From Channallabes apus (lineage: Eukaryota; Chordata; Actinopteri; Siluriformes; Clariidae): a DNA stretch of 64,000 nt. The stretch covers positions 10,001,203-10,065,202 of the forward strand of contig CM060131.1 of NCBI GenBank assembly GCA_030522415.1, read 5' to 3'. The position numbers and the translations under genes were made by a program. Shown here in pieces: positions 1 to 10,499 of the stretch. The stretch's first letter is position 1; each line of letters starts with the position of its first letter. A model generated the notes under the pieces. It saw only the letters and a program-made list of their open reading frames with translations, did no database searches and had not been told where the DNA came from.

Positions 1-351
1 ATCGGATGATAATGTCTATTAACTGGCCACATAAACCAACACTATTGTGATCACAAAAAATACACGAGTTGACAGCCACATCAACATTCCATTGGAATAT
101 TACCATGTCTCTTTAAATTTGCAAAAAAGCACAGCTTATTTTTTTTTTTAAAGCAGAACCACGTTGTGGAAGGTCATCCCTCACTTTACCACCTATAACA
201 GAATTCCTCAAACAGCTCAAGCTTTACTCTACCGAGAGTTAAACAGCTAAAACCACTACCACAAAAACAGTAATGCAGAAATAAAGTGTGGTTGACCGGG
301 CTGACCGTGAGCGACTATTCAGTCTGCACACAGTCTGGATGATAACAGGAC
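1..351. other. No recognisable feature
   Basis: I see no coding exon, RNA gene or recognisable repeat here, only AT-rich unique-looking sequence with a short T run near 140. If arfgap2 continues leftward this is part of its first intron. Confidence 0.5.
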
Positions 352-785
352 TAGACCGTCTCTTTTTTAGCCAATTCCTCCCCGTCACTAGGGGGCTCCC
401 ACATTAAGGCTACCACTACTACTCAGTCGGGAGGGCGAAGACTATCCCGTGTTTCCTCCGAACCGCGCGACGTCAGCCGACCACATCTTTTCGAATTGCT
501 TGCTCACGCACCATTAGGGGCGGAATAACACACTCGGAGAAAAGCGCTAGTCGCTCCTTCCGCGTGCACGAGCTCACAGACGCCCCTGATTGGCTGTAGA
601 GCCGTGATTAATGTGGGAGCGCAAGTACCTCTCATCCCTCCCCCTTGAGAGAGCTCGGCCAATCAGCTCTCTCTGTTCCTCCGGCTGTGAGAGGAAAACA
701 GCATCACCGGGGTTTGAACCAGCGATCTCCAGATGATAGGGCGAGCGCTTTACCACTGCGCCACTCGGAGGGTTAGACCGTCTCT
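352..785 (-). mobile_element. tRNA-derived SINE with 12-bp target duplication
   Basis: Read on the minus strand, the element starts at 773 with a tRNA-like head: A box TGGCGCAGTGG and B box GGTTCAAACCC, about the spacing of a pol III internal promoter. A roughly 330-bp GC-rich body follows and ends in an A-rich tail at 364-372. The direct repeat TAGACCGTCTCT lies on both sides (352-363 and 774-785), a perfect target-site duplication, so the copy is complete and fairly young. The head is not a functional tRNA gene because the sequence continues into a SINE body. If arfgap2 reaches the left edge, the copy lies in its first intron, in the same orientation. Confidence 0.85.
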
Positions 786-920
786 AAAATGTGCAGCAAT
801 TCTGATATTTATAAAGACAGGCCTGCTTACTAATGAGTAGCCATGATTGAACTCGAAAAATATTCACTGATGTGACTGTTTGTTATAAGGAGTGAGTAAA
901 GTGGGCACAAAAGTATGGAA

Positions 921-1147
921 CTCCAAAGTGTTCAAAATTAAATAAATAAATACGACATTATGAAATAAATAACTCTATGAATAAATAAGACACATATGTA
1001 ATATGAGAATGATATTGAAATAATGGCACATATTTTGAAAAAAAATCTAATTATTGTGAAATATATTTACTTATTATTATGAAATAATATTTCATGGTCA
1101 TTATTTTTCCCAATAACAGATTATTGCAGAGGCATTTTATTTAATTC
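921..1147 (+). repeat. Left inverted-repeat arm
   Basis: AT-rich arm starting CTCCAAAGTGTTCAAAATTA and ending TTTTATTTAATTC. It matches the reverse complement of 4217-4446 over nearly its whole length, with scattered substitutions and small indels. Confidence 0.85.
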
Positions 1148-2441
1148 ATGCTGTTTTTATTTCAAAATGTCATTTTTTCAAAGTCAGTTTTTATTTCAAA
1201 ATCCCGTTTTTCACAATGGCCTATTTATTTCATAATGTGGCTTTTCAGCAGAATGAGTCGTTCTGTCAATCAAGAGCGATAGGGCGGAGCCAGCTGTGTG
1301 ATTGGTTGCTCCTTTATTCAGCCGCAAGTAATAGCGCATAAAGTATCGATTTAGGTCTAATGGTGCAATACGTGTTCTATGCAGTAGGTGGCAGTTGCAC
1401 ACCGCTGATGACGGTTCATCCTCCTCGGGCATTTAAGGGAAAAATGGCGTTAAATACAAGGTCTGTATACACATGTTCACTCACCTAATTCACATATGAC
1501 TGAAAAAGTATCACTATATGTAACATTTATTACTGTTACCGTGTTAAGGTTACACACAAACGTTCCGGCTGGTCTGAGGTACTGGATGATAATTTAGCTG
1601 AGAATAGCTGCTAGTTAGCCAAAATACCCCACCTGTGTATGAAAGAAACGGCTAAGATGTCTGAGCTTTTTAGCTTTCTCTGTAAAATGTTTGCAGGGTT
1701 ACGAAGATGGTGAAGTAATGAATGACCGTTAAACTGTTAACTGTAGTGCTAGCATGACGCAGGCATTTAGTTAAGTTGTTAGCATTAGAACTTTATTAAT
1801 CTCACAGCTTGAGACAATTAAATGCTGGGGTGTTAAACACTGATCTTCTCACAAATATGCAGACCTGGTAACCCTCCCGTTTTTCACTAGCTAGTAATTT
1901 ACTCCACGGTCAAAATTCTCCCGAGTTATAACAATATTTTACACCTTTCCCCCTTTGCAAATGTAATCATCAGTAATTGCATGTAAGCTAACCAGGTCAC
2001 CCTCTTTAACCAAAGTTGTTTGTGACTCAGGCTAAATTAACTATCAGTCAGCGCGCCAACTACAGGAAAAGTACCAAAGCTGTACAGATAACTACTAGAT
2101 GGAAGTATTAATATTAGGGTGATTGTAATGTGCCAGTATGACCACAGCTATGACATTTCTTCGATAATTAGCTTAAAATCAACGCAGACCACAAAATCAA
2201 CTAGTCTGACATAAAGAAAAATAATCATATTTATCCTAAAAGCCATGCTTATTCTGCTGTTTTATTTTTGGTAGTAGCTGTCTCCATGTTTTTGTTTCAG
2301 GTTACCTATATCCTATCTTAATGGACAGCTTTGTCGTTTTTTTAAGTATCAATCCTATTACACACTAAATTGATAGTCTTATTCAGTTTAATCTTTGCTA
2401 TTCAACAAAATGTTTACTTTTTCATTTTTTTTCTTTCTAAG

Positions 2442-2705
2442 GTTGTAACCAACATGGTGGAATACCTCCAGCAGGCTGAAGTGTCGAGGCCGTACCCCTA
2501 CATCCTGACATTGGGAGATAATGACCAGCGCTGCTCTCAGGCATTCGTCATTCTGGTGCGACAGGCTCTGGTTCAATGCACACTACTTGGGGCAGTTGAT
2601 GTGTGCTTCAAGGCATTTTATATTTTTGACATTAACTATCCAAAGCAGTGTGCTCCTGTATAGGACTTTTTGTAATGTTGCTATGAAATAGCGAGGCCTA
2701 CCTGA
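2442..2705 (+). pseudogene. Decayed exon of an unidentified protein
   Basis: A splice-acceptor-like TTTCTAAG precedes an open stretch whose first ATG is at 2454. It encodes about 70 residues, including SRPYPYILTLGDN, QALVQCTLL and FKAFYIFDINYPKQCAPV, then stops at 2661. Read through that TAG and a second TAA, the same frame continues with D-F-L and reaches TGA at 2703, so two nonsense changes are likely. The block resembles the C-terminal part of multicopy fish proteins often annotated as SAMD3-like, but I am unsure of that match. The exon lies inside the inverted-repeat unit, and I found no other exon with certainty. Confidence 0.45.
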
Positions 2706-3558
2706 AAAGTCATAGACAGTGTTTGTATGTTAAAATGAGACCAGGGCTGGATAGTTTTTGTAAGAGCCATATCGTACTTGTTATGAATTTGTTGCTGTGT
2801 TTATTTGTTTTTTATTTCATGTTATTTTACCTTATTCTATTCATTAGTAAAGCATTAAGCATTAAGTTTATTACATAAGCCACAAGCTTTGAATTTGTTA
2901 GTTAAGCATCCATTTTGACAATCGTAAGTTGGTCTGTGATTCCACTATGACATGTATTTGTATGACTATGGCATGATAGAAAGTTTCAGTTTAGATGTGG
3001 AAGGCTACGGAAACACAAGCCTTTGACCGTAAGCTAATCGTAATCCAAGATCTTAGTAAGATACAGCAAATAGGTTGTTGTAAAAGTCAGAAATTTACAA
3101 GATACTGCAGCTGGTGTTGTAACTACAGTGGATTTACTCAAGACGACTGTATGAAGTGTTGATTCTTTGATGCTGACAAAATAAACTACAAGAGACAAAG
3201 AGATCATCGGACTTCTGTTGTGTGAGTGAAACTTCAAATTAAAGGTACGCATCAAAACTAGTGAAATAATATGTCCGCATCTACAGTTTTGTTCTGCAGA
3301 AAAGATATCTGAAGTCACAGAGAGATCCTGCTCTGTAGAAGCTGCCTCAGTCTATTTGTGCAATTACTCCATCCCGCCTGTGAGTAATAATATAGTAATG
3401 ATTGTCACTGTTGATTATCTGTTCTTGTGCTTTTGAAAAATAAATGTTTTTTCTATGAACATTTAATAGGATTTTGTTTATTGCATATATGTATGGTCTT
3501 TTTTTGTAATAATCAAGTATATCAAAGTAATTTAACTGTTTAATAGACATGGGTAGTT

Positions 3559-3591
<33 letters not shown>

Positions 3592-4043
3592 GATTCACTG
3601 TAAAACATGAAAATAATAACCTATTTGTGAGGTAGAATTACCCCAACATTCCTGTTAAAATGAACCAACACCTGGTTCATTTTACCTGTTTTTTTTTTTA
3701 TTTACATCCATGGCAACTATTCATTAAGGATCTCTCTCCCTCTGTAAATTAAAGGTGAAAGGGGGCGTGGTTTCAGAACACATATGGAATAGGATTACAA
3801 TACATTCACATGCACACAAACTGCTTTGGGCCGGATAGCCGGGAAAAAGATCTCAGAGCCAACAATAGCGTTCAGCACAAAACCTTTATCAGCCTTTTTC
3901 AGCATCACAAAATTATAATACAAAACATATTAAAGAAAAAGGTAAACATAGTAAAGAAAAGGGTAAAACAATAGAACGTTTCGGGGAGAGCAGCACAGCT
4001 GAGCTCCTGCTCTGTTCTCTCCTCCTCACGCGCACACACACCT

Positions 4044-4091
<48 letters not shown>

Positions 4092-4216
4092 CTCCTCAGC
4101 GGACACGCGCAGCAGCTCATAAAGGGCAACATACTGTACATACATAATACAACATAGTAAAAAACACACGCACTTTTTATCGGCGGCGCCCGTACGATAA
4201 CGCACTCATCACTCAG

Positions 4217-4446
4217 GAATTAAATAAAATGCCTCTGCAATAATCTCTGTTATTGGGGAAAATAATGACCATGAAATATTATTTCATAATAATAAGTAAA
4301 TATATTTGACAATAATTAGCTTTTTTTCAAAATATGTTCCATTATTTCACAATATCATTCTCATATTACATATATGTGTCTTATTTATTCATAGAGTTAT
4401 TTATTTCATAATGTCCTATCTATTTAATTTTGAACACTTTGGGGTT
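4217..4446 (-). repeat. Right inverted-repeat arm
   Basis: Reverse-complement partner of 921-1147. It opens GAATTAAATAAAATGCC and ends with AACACTTTGGGG. Arm divergence suggests the unit is not a very recent insertion. Confidence 0.85.
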
Positions 4447-4462
4447 TCGTACAAAAGACATT

Positions 4463-4672
4463 AAATGTTAAACTCTTATATTTTGAAATGAGTTTGTATT
4501 GTATAAATGATGCGCTTGTTTAAGTGAGAAAGCTAATGTTGTAAAAAACAAACTACTGTTTGAAACTTATAGTTTCATTTAATTTAATGTTAAATACTTG
4601 TCTTTGAGGTTAGTTTGTATTGTTTACATGCTGCGAAAAATTAATGTTCTAAGGAACGAGCTACATTTATTT
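4463..4672. repeat. Diverged tandem duplication, ~117-bp period
   Basis: Two successive blocks begin AATGTTAAA (near 4463 and 4580), share AGTTTGTATTGT, a TTAATGTT/CTAATGTTGT-like stretch and a GAGCTAC/CAAACTAC end. They are imperfect copies of one another, just right of the inverted-repeat unit and left of the hAT element. Confidence 0.5.
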
Positions 4673-4705
4673 AGTTTTGTAGTGAAGCTGCTGAATAAAG
4701 CTAAG

Positions 4706-5950
4706 CAGGGGCGTAGATTTAGGGTGGACGGAGGGGATGTGTCCCCACCAATATCCTTCGATCATTGAAATGTCCCCACCAATAATTTAATCCACTTTAA
4801 AAAAAAATCGTTCTGTCAACATTTACCTAGACACGCAGAAAGGGATAAATCACGTTCTCTCCTTGAGTCCTCCCGCCCCCAAAACACATGAACATTTTGA
4901 TTGGCTGTTCCTTTCCCTGCTATCATGTGATAGGCTATGGCTGCATTCAGATACAAGCAGCGCCAAATGCAGTGGATTTTTTTTCCCGTGCAAGAAGGTG
5001 TGTTGGGTGACAAAAAAAAAAAAGAAAGAAACTGGACATAAGGAGCTTTTTTTCAAAGAAAAGTGTAAGTCACTTTTACACACACAACAGTTAACGTTAA
5101 TGCTAGTGTTTATTTTATTTTAACCCCTTTGACGCACATTCGTTATAGCAGGGCAGGCTATAGTCTGTGAATACGGACTTAAAACTAACAGCAGATTAAA
5201 CAGCTAAATGTAAAAGCATAAATATGATCCCTGTCAGTCTCCTAATCTAATGACGACTGTTTGTCAGAAATGAGTCTTGTGAAAGAAATTGATATACTAC
5301 ATACAGTACTAATATTGCCATGGCTAGAATTTAGTTACAGTTCACCAATAGACAATCCACTTCACACAAATAGTTTTTAAAATGCATTCACTGACTGCAT
5401 CAACAATGACACAAATGAGCTTGAACAATGCTGCTGTATGCCATGTCCGCCAGAACAGTCTGGACAATATTGATGTCAAACAAATATGTCAGCAGTTTAT
5501 TTCTGTTAACCAGAGGCGAAGACATGTTTTTGTCTCCTTCATATGGAGCAATAGGCATCGAGCTGTTGTGTGTTACCTAACAGTAGTTCATGTTTAGATG
5601 TAATCTACTTTTATATATACTGATGCTTGAGATGTTTCGTTTGCACTATGGATCAATAAAGAATAGTCTTTATTTAACTATCTTTTTGTCAGTTATTAAA
5701 CATTCCTTTAAGATTCAAGATTCAAAGAACTTTATTAATCCCAGAGGGAAATTGCTCTTATGCAGTTGCTCAGATTAATTTACCGGGAAGCAAGGAAAAG
5801 TTAGATTATGAAAAAATATATATTAGACAGGAAAATTAAATTAAAGAAATAAAAATGTAAAAATCTAAGGAAAAATAACAAATAGAAGTAAAATAGAATA
5901 GATCCCCGTCATAGGTCCCCACCAATGTCCAGACCAAATCTACGCCCTTG
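4706..5950. mobile_element. Non-autonomous hAT transposon
   Basis: The element is bounded by terminal inverted repeats CAGGGGCGTAGATTT (left) and the complement of CAAGGGCGTAGATTT (right), one mismatch in 15. The 8-bp direct repeat AAGCTAAG flanks it at 4698-4705 and 5951-5958. An 8-bp duplication with CA-starting short repeats is the hallmark of the hAT superfamily. The subterminal motif GTCCCCACCAAT occurs near both ends in inverted orientation. At 1245 bp with no long ORF it cannot encode its own transposase. It also carries a LINE-tail-like segment near 5703-5765. Confidence 0.85.
5703..5765. repeat. LINE 3'-end-like fragment
   Basis: Contains AACTTTATTAATCCCAGAGG followed by GAAATTG, a sequence found at the 3' ends of many fish non-LTR elements. 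A related stretch, TTAATCCCAAAGGGAAAT, occurs near 33253-33270. It lies inside the hAT element. The family is uncertain. Confidence 0.5.
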
Positions 5951-6019
5951 AAGCTAAGGTATAAAACTTTTTAGTTATGACAATCTTTTTCTTTTTAAAA
6001 GATACAACGTCTTAAAACT

Positions 6020-6165
6020 AACAAAATTGGGTAAAATGTAATATCGAGTCGGGATATTTATAAAACCGTGATACTTACAGAACCGCGATATTAACCGAAT
6101 CGACACCGAGGTATCGTGATGATATCGTACCGGCGGTGACACTGTGATTCTCATCTCTACTACAC
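6020..6165. repeat. Dispersed repeat fragment
   Basis: AT/CG-mixed stretch with TAACCGAATCGACACCGAGG and TATCGTGATGATATCGTACC, typical of a repeat scattered in teleost genomes, probably a DNA-transposon piece. No coding content or clear ends. Confidence 0.4.
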
Positions 6166-6356
6166 TGTAATACAACTGCGCTACATATACACATCAATGG
6201 TGACAACTGTATTTATAAATATTAATTTTAAATAAAACAAACACGCTAACGTTAGCAAATAAGCGGTGAAGATTCCCCTCCTGTCAGCTTGTTTTCCTTA
6301 TTTAAACATATTACTGTTGTTTTATTTGTGCTAGCTCTGTGCGTTTTCTCTTTCAG

Positions 6357-6381
6357 TGTGTGTGTGTGTGTGTGTGTGTGT
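6357..6381. repeat. (TG)n microsatellite
   Basis: About 12 uninterrupted TG units upstream of the arfgap2 CpG-rich region (downstream in arfgap2 orientation, within its first intron). Confidence 0.95.
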
Positions 6382-6569
6382 GGGAACCGTTAGACGTGGC
6401 TAGTGGAAAACCTGACTAAAGCGCGAGCAAAGCTAACCGGCTAACTAGCGGAGCAGCGATAGCTAACTAAATAACTGACTAGCTTAGCTGAATGTTAGGG
6501 GAATTCCGTGTCCGTGAATACATTAGTATTATTATAAGTATTATTATTACTATTATAATGACGGTCCTG

Positions 6570-6940
6570 TCTAACACCGATAGGAAAGAGCCCGGTTCGT
6601 GCCGTTAGCGCGGACTCCGCAGTTTCTCCCCGAGTTAAAGGCCCAAACACCGGCACCGCGGACACCCGGGGAACTGACACGTAATCACTCAGCTTCAGTA
6701 GGCTCAACACTCACACCACACCGACCAACACCGCGACCGGCGGGCCGGGACTCCGTCAACACTGCGCCTCCCCGGGGTTTATTACCTTGTTAGTGGGAAT
6801 CGAGCGCAGTCTTTTAAAAACCGTCAGGATCTCAGTCTTATTCGGTTCCGACGCCATTTTGCCAGCTTAGCAATATGAAGCCGGAGAGACTAAGGAGCCA
6901 CCGACTAGTATTTGACGGAAGCGTTCTGTGTTTCAAAATA
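6570..6940 (-). promoter_or_regulatory. arfgap2: arfgap2 CpG-rich promoter region
   Basis: Local GC and CpG content is far above the AT-rich surroundings. It spans the 5' end of arfgap2: the start codon at 6857-6855 with 5' UTR and promoter at higher coordinates, to about 6940. No TATA box is evident, as expected for a housekeeping CpG-island promoter. The transcription start was not determined. Confidence 0.65.
6786..6857 (-). CDS. arfgap2: ArfGAP2, first coding exon (partial gene)
   Basis: On the minus strand an ATG in strong context (GCAAAATGG) opens 24 codons, starting [11 protein letters not shown] and ending [10 protein letters not shown], followed at once by a GTAAT splice donor (6785-6781). 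This matches the N-terminal helix of ARFGAP2, just before the CxxC zinc finger; ARFGAP3 has a similar but distinguishable start (MGDPSKQDIL). ARFGAP2 is an Arf1 GTPase-activating protein that works with the COPI coat on Golgi membranes. Only this exon is present: no exon encoding the zinc finger (CFDCGAKNP-like) is visible down to position 1, so intron 1 exceeds 6.7 kb, enlarged by transposon insertions. The exon ends in phase 0. Confidence 0.85.
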
Positions 6941-7371
6941 AAAGTCCGTTAATGTGGTCAATCATTATACACAGAGATTATGTGGATTCATAGTAGTACA
7001 TTCTTTCAGTCATTCTTGCACAGTATTACTTATTCTTTTCATTTATCCTATCTACCATACATCTAATTTTATCTATTTATTTGTATTATTTATATTATTT
7101 TTAGTGTCCCATCATTTTGTTAATTATATTAATAACGACTAGTACTAATAGTAGCAGTACTGGTAGTAGTAAAACAATTTCTTACCTTCTTCTTTTGTCA
7201 ATCATTTTGTTAATATGTACTTTCTGTCATTTATCATTTTATTAATTATTCTTTTATTATGTATATTTATACTATTTTATGTATTTTTATAAATTTTTCC
7301 AGTCTATTTTTTTTACCATTATTTACCTATTTTTGTTGCTACTACTACTACTACTACTGCTATGAATAATA

Positions 7372-7418
<47 letters not shown>

Positions 7419-7564
7419 CTATTAATAATATAAAAGAAGAAGAAATTGCATGTTTTTTCTGTACTTTTTCCAATCTGTATTTTTTTTTAACTATTTTATT
7501 TACTTTCCTTGACCCATAATTTTGTTAATAATATAAGAACTACTACCACTAGTATTATTATTAT

Positions 7565-7600
<36 letters not shown>
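6941..7600. other. AT-rich sequence with trinucleotide repeats
   Basis: No exon seen. Contains (TAC)n near 7336-7360, (AAT)n near 7366-7418 and (TAG)n near 7560-7600. A related purine/pyrimidine trinucleotide pattern recurs at 8570-8640. Confidence 0.8.
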
Positions 7601-7602
<2 letters not shown>

Positions 7603-7921
7603 AAACAATTACTTCTTCTTCTTCTTTGTTGTAGTTTAATGGCAGTTGGAATCCAGTACGTTGGTTACATTAACAGCATCAATACGTCTCATTGTCCCTC
7701 ATCTTCCTGGCCTCTTAAAGCTGATTTTCCAGACCAGACGTCCTTAAAAATGTCTAATGATTCCTTATCTGATCTTGTCTTGACTTGTTCTGTTTATTAA
7801 ACTCTTCACCTGCTTTATCTGATACTTCCACACACTCATTCTTCTCATCATGTTTCCTCTCAGTACCACTCAGCAGTCAGTAACTAGTTGGAGTTCTGTA
7901 GGTTGCATCACCACCATCTAT

Positions 7922-7959
<38 letters not shown>

Positions 7960-8348
7960 AGCATCCCTGTCCTTCCCTGACTTTCCAGTTCAATATTCAC
8001 CAAAAACAACATTAAATCCCATTCTAAAAGACTCTCAACACTGCCATCTACTCTCCGTAGTTCTTAGAGCTGTGCCACCATATCCAGCCTCTATGGCACA
8101 TATTTCCTGCATAACAGCAGTACATATGCCACAGTCTCACTCTCATAGCATTCCTCACAGAGCCCCTTTGGGTGTTTAAACACCCACTGTAAATTTATTG
8201 TGAATTACTTTATATGTGAACTAGATGGTCACTGTGGCTCCGCCCACACACAGATCCTGACACTCACCTGATATTTTCAAATGGAGTTTGCAGTCAACTC
8301 GCTGCCACTCCTCACACTTCTCCAGTGTTCCAGCTAAAACAATTACTT
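7601..8348 (-). mobile_element. 5'-truncated LINE with 14-bp target duplication
   Basis: TAAAACAATTACTT occurs at 7601-7614 and 8335-8348, flanking a 720-bp insert. On the minus strand the insert ends in a GAAGAAGAAGAAG tail (7615-7627), as in many non-LTR retrotransposons. Around 8160-8100 it encodes CEECYESETV followed by a leucine-rich stretch and CRKY, which fits the C-x2-C...C knuckle near the C-terminus of LINE ORF2 proteins. Stops after this are consistent with decay or the 3' UTR. An internal (TC)n tract lies at 7925-7956. Clade not determined. Confidence 0.75.
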
Positions 8349-8569
8349 ACCTTGTTTTTTTTTATATTTTAATAATAATTTTTATTAATATTTACTTAGC
8401 CTACTGTTTTAATACCTAAGACTTTTACCCACAATTTTGCTAACAATTACTTTATTTTAATTATTATTAAAAAAATTTCATCATGTACATTTTTACAATA
8501 CCAATCTTTTTTATATTTTTTATTATTGTACCTGTCTATTATTTTTTACCCTTATTTTCTTAAATTATT

Positions 8570-8570
8570 T

Positions 8571-8602
<32 letters not shown>

Positions 8603-8632
8603 ATAATAATAATAATAATAATAATAATATAA
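8570..8632. repeat. (TAC)n/(TAA)n microsatellite
   Basis: Runs of TAC then TAA units. They mirror the tracts on the other side of the LINE insertion. Confidence 0.9.
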
Positions 8633-8742
8633 AAGTAGTAAATGTAGAAGTAGTGATAGTAATAGGAAAAAAAAGAATTTCATAGTTTTATTAAGTAGTT
8701 TTAATAAAATTATAAAATTTTAAGTATATACATATAATTAAT

Positions 8743-8955
8743 TTGGTGGCTCATTGCCATGTGGAAGGCCCGGATTCGATTCCCAGCCAGTGTCCAAGTC
8801 CAAACCCCCAGCCACTGGACTCAGTGTCAGTCCCAAGCCCAGATAAATGGAAGGGTTGCGTCAGGAAGGGCATCCGGCGTAAAACCTGTGCCAAGTTGTT
8901 GTGCAGACTGGATATTCTGCTGTGGCAACCCCTTGCTGAAAGACCAACAACATTA
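8743..8955 (+). mobile_element. tRNA-derived SINE copy
   Basis: Head with B-box-like GGATTCGATTCCC (8770-8782), body with GGGTTGCGTCAGGAAGGGCA, TCCGGCGTAAAACCTGTGCC and CTGCTGTGGCAACCCCTTGC. Same family as 9045-9215 and 11529-11755. Confidence 0.75.
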
Positions 8956-9044
8956 TTACTATATTATTATAACACTACTACTACTAATATTTTTATATCG
9001 TTGTTACATCAGAATGTTCTATTTAGCAAATATATATTAGCTTG

Positions 9045-9215
9045 TGGCCAAACCCCAGTCACTGGATGCAGTGCTGGTCTCAAGCCCGGATGAAATCGAA
9101 GAGTTGCATCAGGAAGGGCCTCCAGCATGACACTTGTGCCAAGCTTTTATGTGGATTGAATGGTCCGCTGTGGCGACCCCTCAATGGGAACAGAAAAAAG
9201 ACTAACGACATATTA
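9045..9215 (+). mobile_element. SINE copy, 5'-truncated
   Basis: Shares CATCAGGAAGGGCCTCCAGC, ACTTGTGCCAAGC and CCGCTGTGGCGACCCCTC with the neighbouring copy at 8743-8955, but lacks the B-box head. Confidence 0.7.
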
Positions 9216-9479
9216 ATATGTCTTTCTAATATTGTATGAACTTTTCAAAGCCTCTATGCCCATTAAACAATCCCTTCATTGTTCTATGGTAACATGTCCT
9301 CTATAGCCTATGTTCAGACAACATCAGACATGAAAATAGCTTGTTTTGATGGAACCCTTCTGTCTAACTAGAAAATGCTACTGTGGTTCTTTTTGTCTGT
9401 CTGTGTTTTTTCTCTGAGGAAGCCTTAAAAAGTTCAAAAGTTTTTGTTTCTCCAGTTTTATTATAAAAAAATAATTCTG

Positions 9480-10060
9480 AAGAAGGTCTCAGAGGAGTTC
9501 TAGATTAAGATCAGGTGATTGTGAAGGCTAGGTCATCTGATGCAGCACTCCATCACTCTCTTGTTGTTCTTCCAATGTCATGGTTTATTTTCCTGCAATT
9601 CGACCATGAATCCTAACTCATGCAGTCTCTTCTGAACAGTGTATGTTGAAATATATCTGCCACTTTGAGAAGCATTTTTGCAGTCTAATCTTTTTAACTC
9701 AGCGGTTTCTGGAGCTGGTCATCCTAAAAAACATCCTCTGTTGCAGAGGTAGCTCTTGGTCTTCCTTTCCTAGGACGGTGCTCATGAGGGCATTTAATGG
9801 TTCCAATGGGGATACATGGAAAGTTCTAAAAAACATTTTTTAGATTGACTGACTTTCATTTCTTAAAGCAATGACAGACTGTTTTTTCTCTTAACTTAAA
9901 CTTTTTTTTATTGCTATAATATGGATTTGTACAGTAGTAGACTCTGGACCCAGCTTTCCTCTGCACAAGACAACTGATGGTCTAAAGCACATTAAGAAGA
10001 CAAGAAATGAAACCAACTAACACTTGACCTGGCACACTTGTGTGTATACAGTATAAAGTT
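9480..10060 (-). mobile_element. Tc1/mariner remnant
   Basis: The minus strand of 9735-9960 corresponds to the N-terminal helix-turn-helix part of a Tc1-type transposase (codons resembling LRNEGQS near 9860 and ETGSHEDRPRKGR-like sequence near 9790). The minus strand of 9485-9560 resembles the later QSPDLNP region. Many stops and indels; no usable reading frame. Confidence 0.6.
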
Positions 10061-10499
10061 TGGGTAGTGCTGTTTTCTAAATAAGTCAATTCACTCCAAT
10101 AAAATTTTTCAAAGAAGGTTTTTTTTTTATGTAGAATTATTTGGAGACCTCATTAATTTGTCTTCTAGAATTTAAATGGTTCTGGTGAGAGTGATTGCGA
10201 CAAGCATGCAAAATTGCAAAAATAACAATTGCAAAATTAAAAGAATACTAGTATAAAAAAAAGTTTGAAATTTTTGTTCATGAATGAAGAATTTGGAATT
10301 TAAAACAAAATTATTAACTCCATATTCAAGAAGTTTATTTTCAGAATTATCATAATCAAAACTTTTGTCTTCTCACATTTAAAAAACAAAGGTATTAAAG
10401 CTTCATTTAGTATATCACAGAAGAAGCATTTATCCAAATAAGGGTAAATCCTGTAGAAGATCTTGTAGTGAACTTGTGCTAAAACAAACAACGCCACTG

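Larger units (their letters stand above)
908..4455. mobile_element. 3.5 kb unit bounded by ~230-bp inverted repeats
   Basis: Near-identical AT-rich arms face each other at about 921-1147 and 4217-4446. The interior of about 3 kb holds a GC-box and CCAAT-like stretch (1285-1320), an ATG in fair context at 1444 followed by a possible splice donor at 1461, a decayed coding exon at 2442-2705, T-runs, and a (CA)n tract near 4050-4090. I see no transposase. The long arms indicate a DNA transposon or a fold-back unit; I cannot name the superfamily and did not find a clear target duplication. The unit could be non-autonomous with captured sequence, or two oppositely oriented copies of one short element flanking unrelated DNA. 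Confidence 0.6.

Noticed and set aside
700..773. tRNA gene on the minus strand (A and B boxes present)
   Set aside because: The sequence continues into a SINE body with an A-rich tail and target duplication, and the arms do not form a clean cloverleaf. It is a tRNA-derived SINE head. The same applies to the heads at 11445, 29840, 53550 and 53940.
4850..5123. ORFs of 77-86 codons around 4850-5123 on both strands
   Set aside because: They lie within the non-autonomous hAT element and include A/T homopolymer translations; no hAT transposase motif is present.
7850..8179. Plus-strand 109-codon ORF
   Set aside because: The informative coding signal (cysteine knuckle of a LINE ORF2) is on the minus strand; the plus-strand frame includes translated (TC)n.
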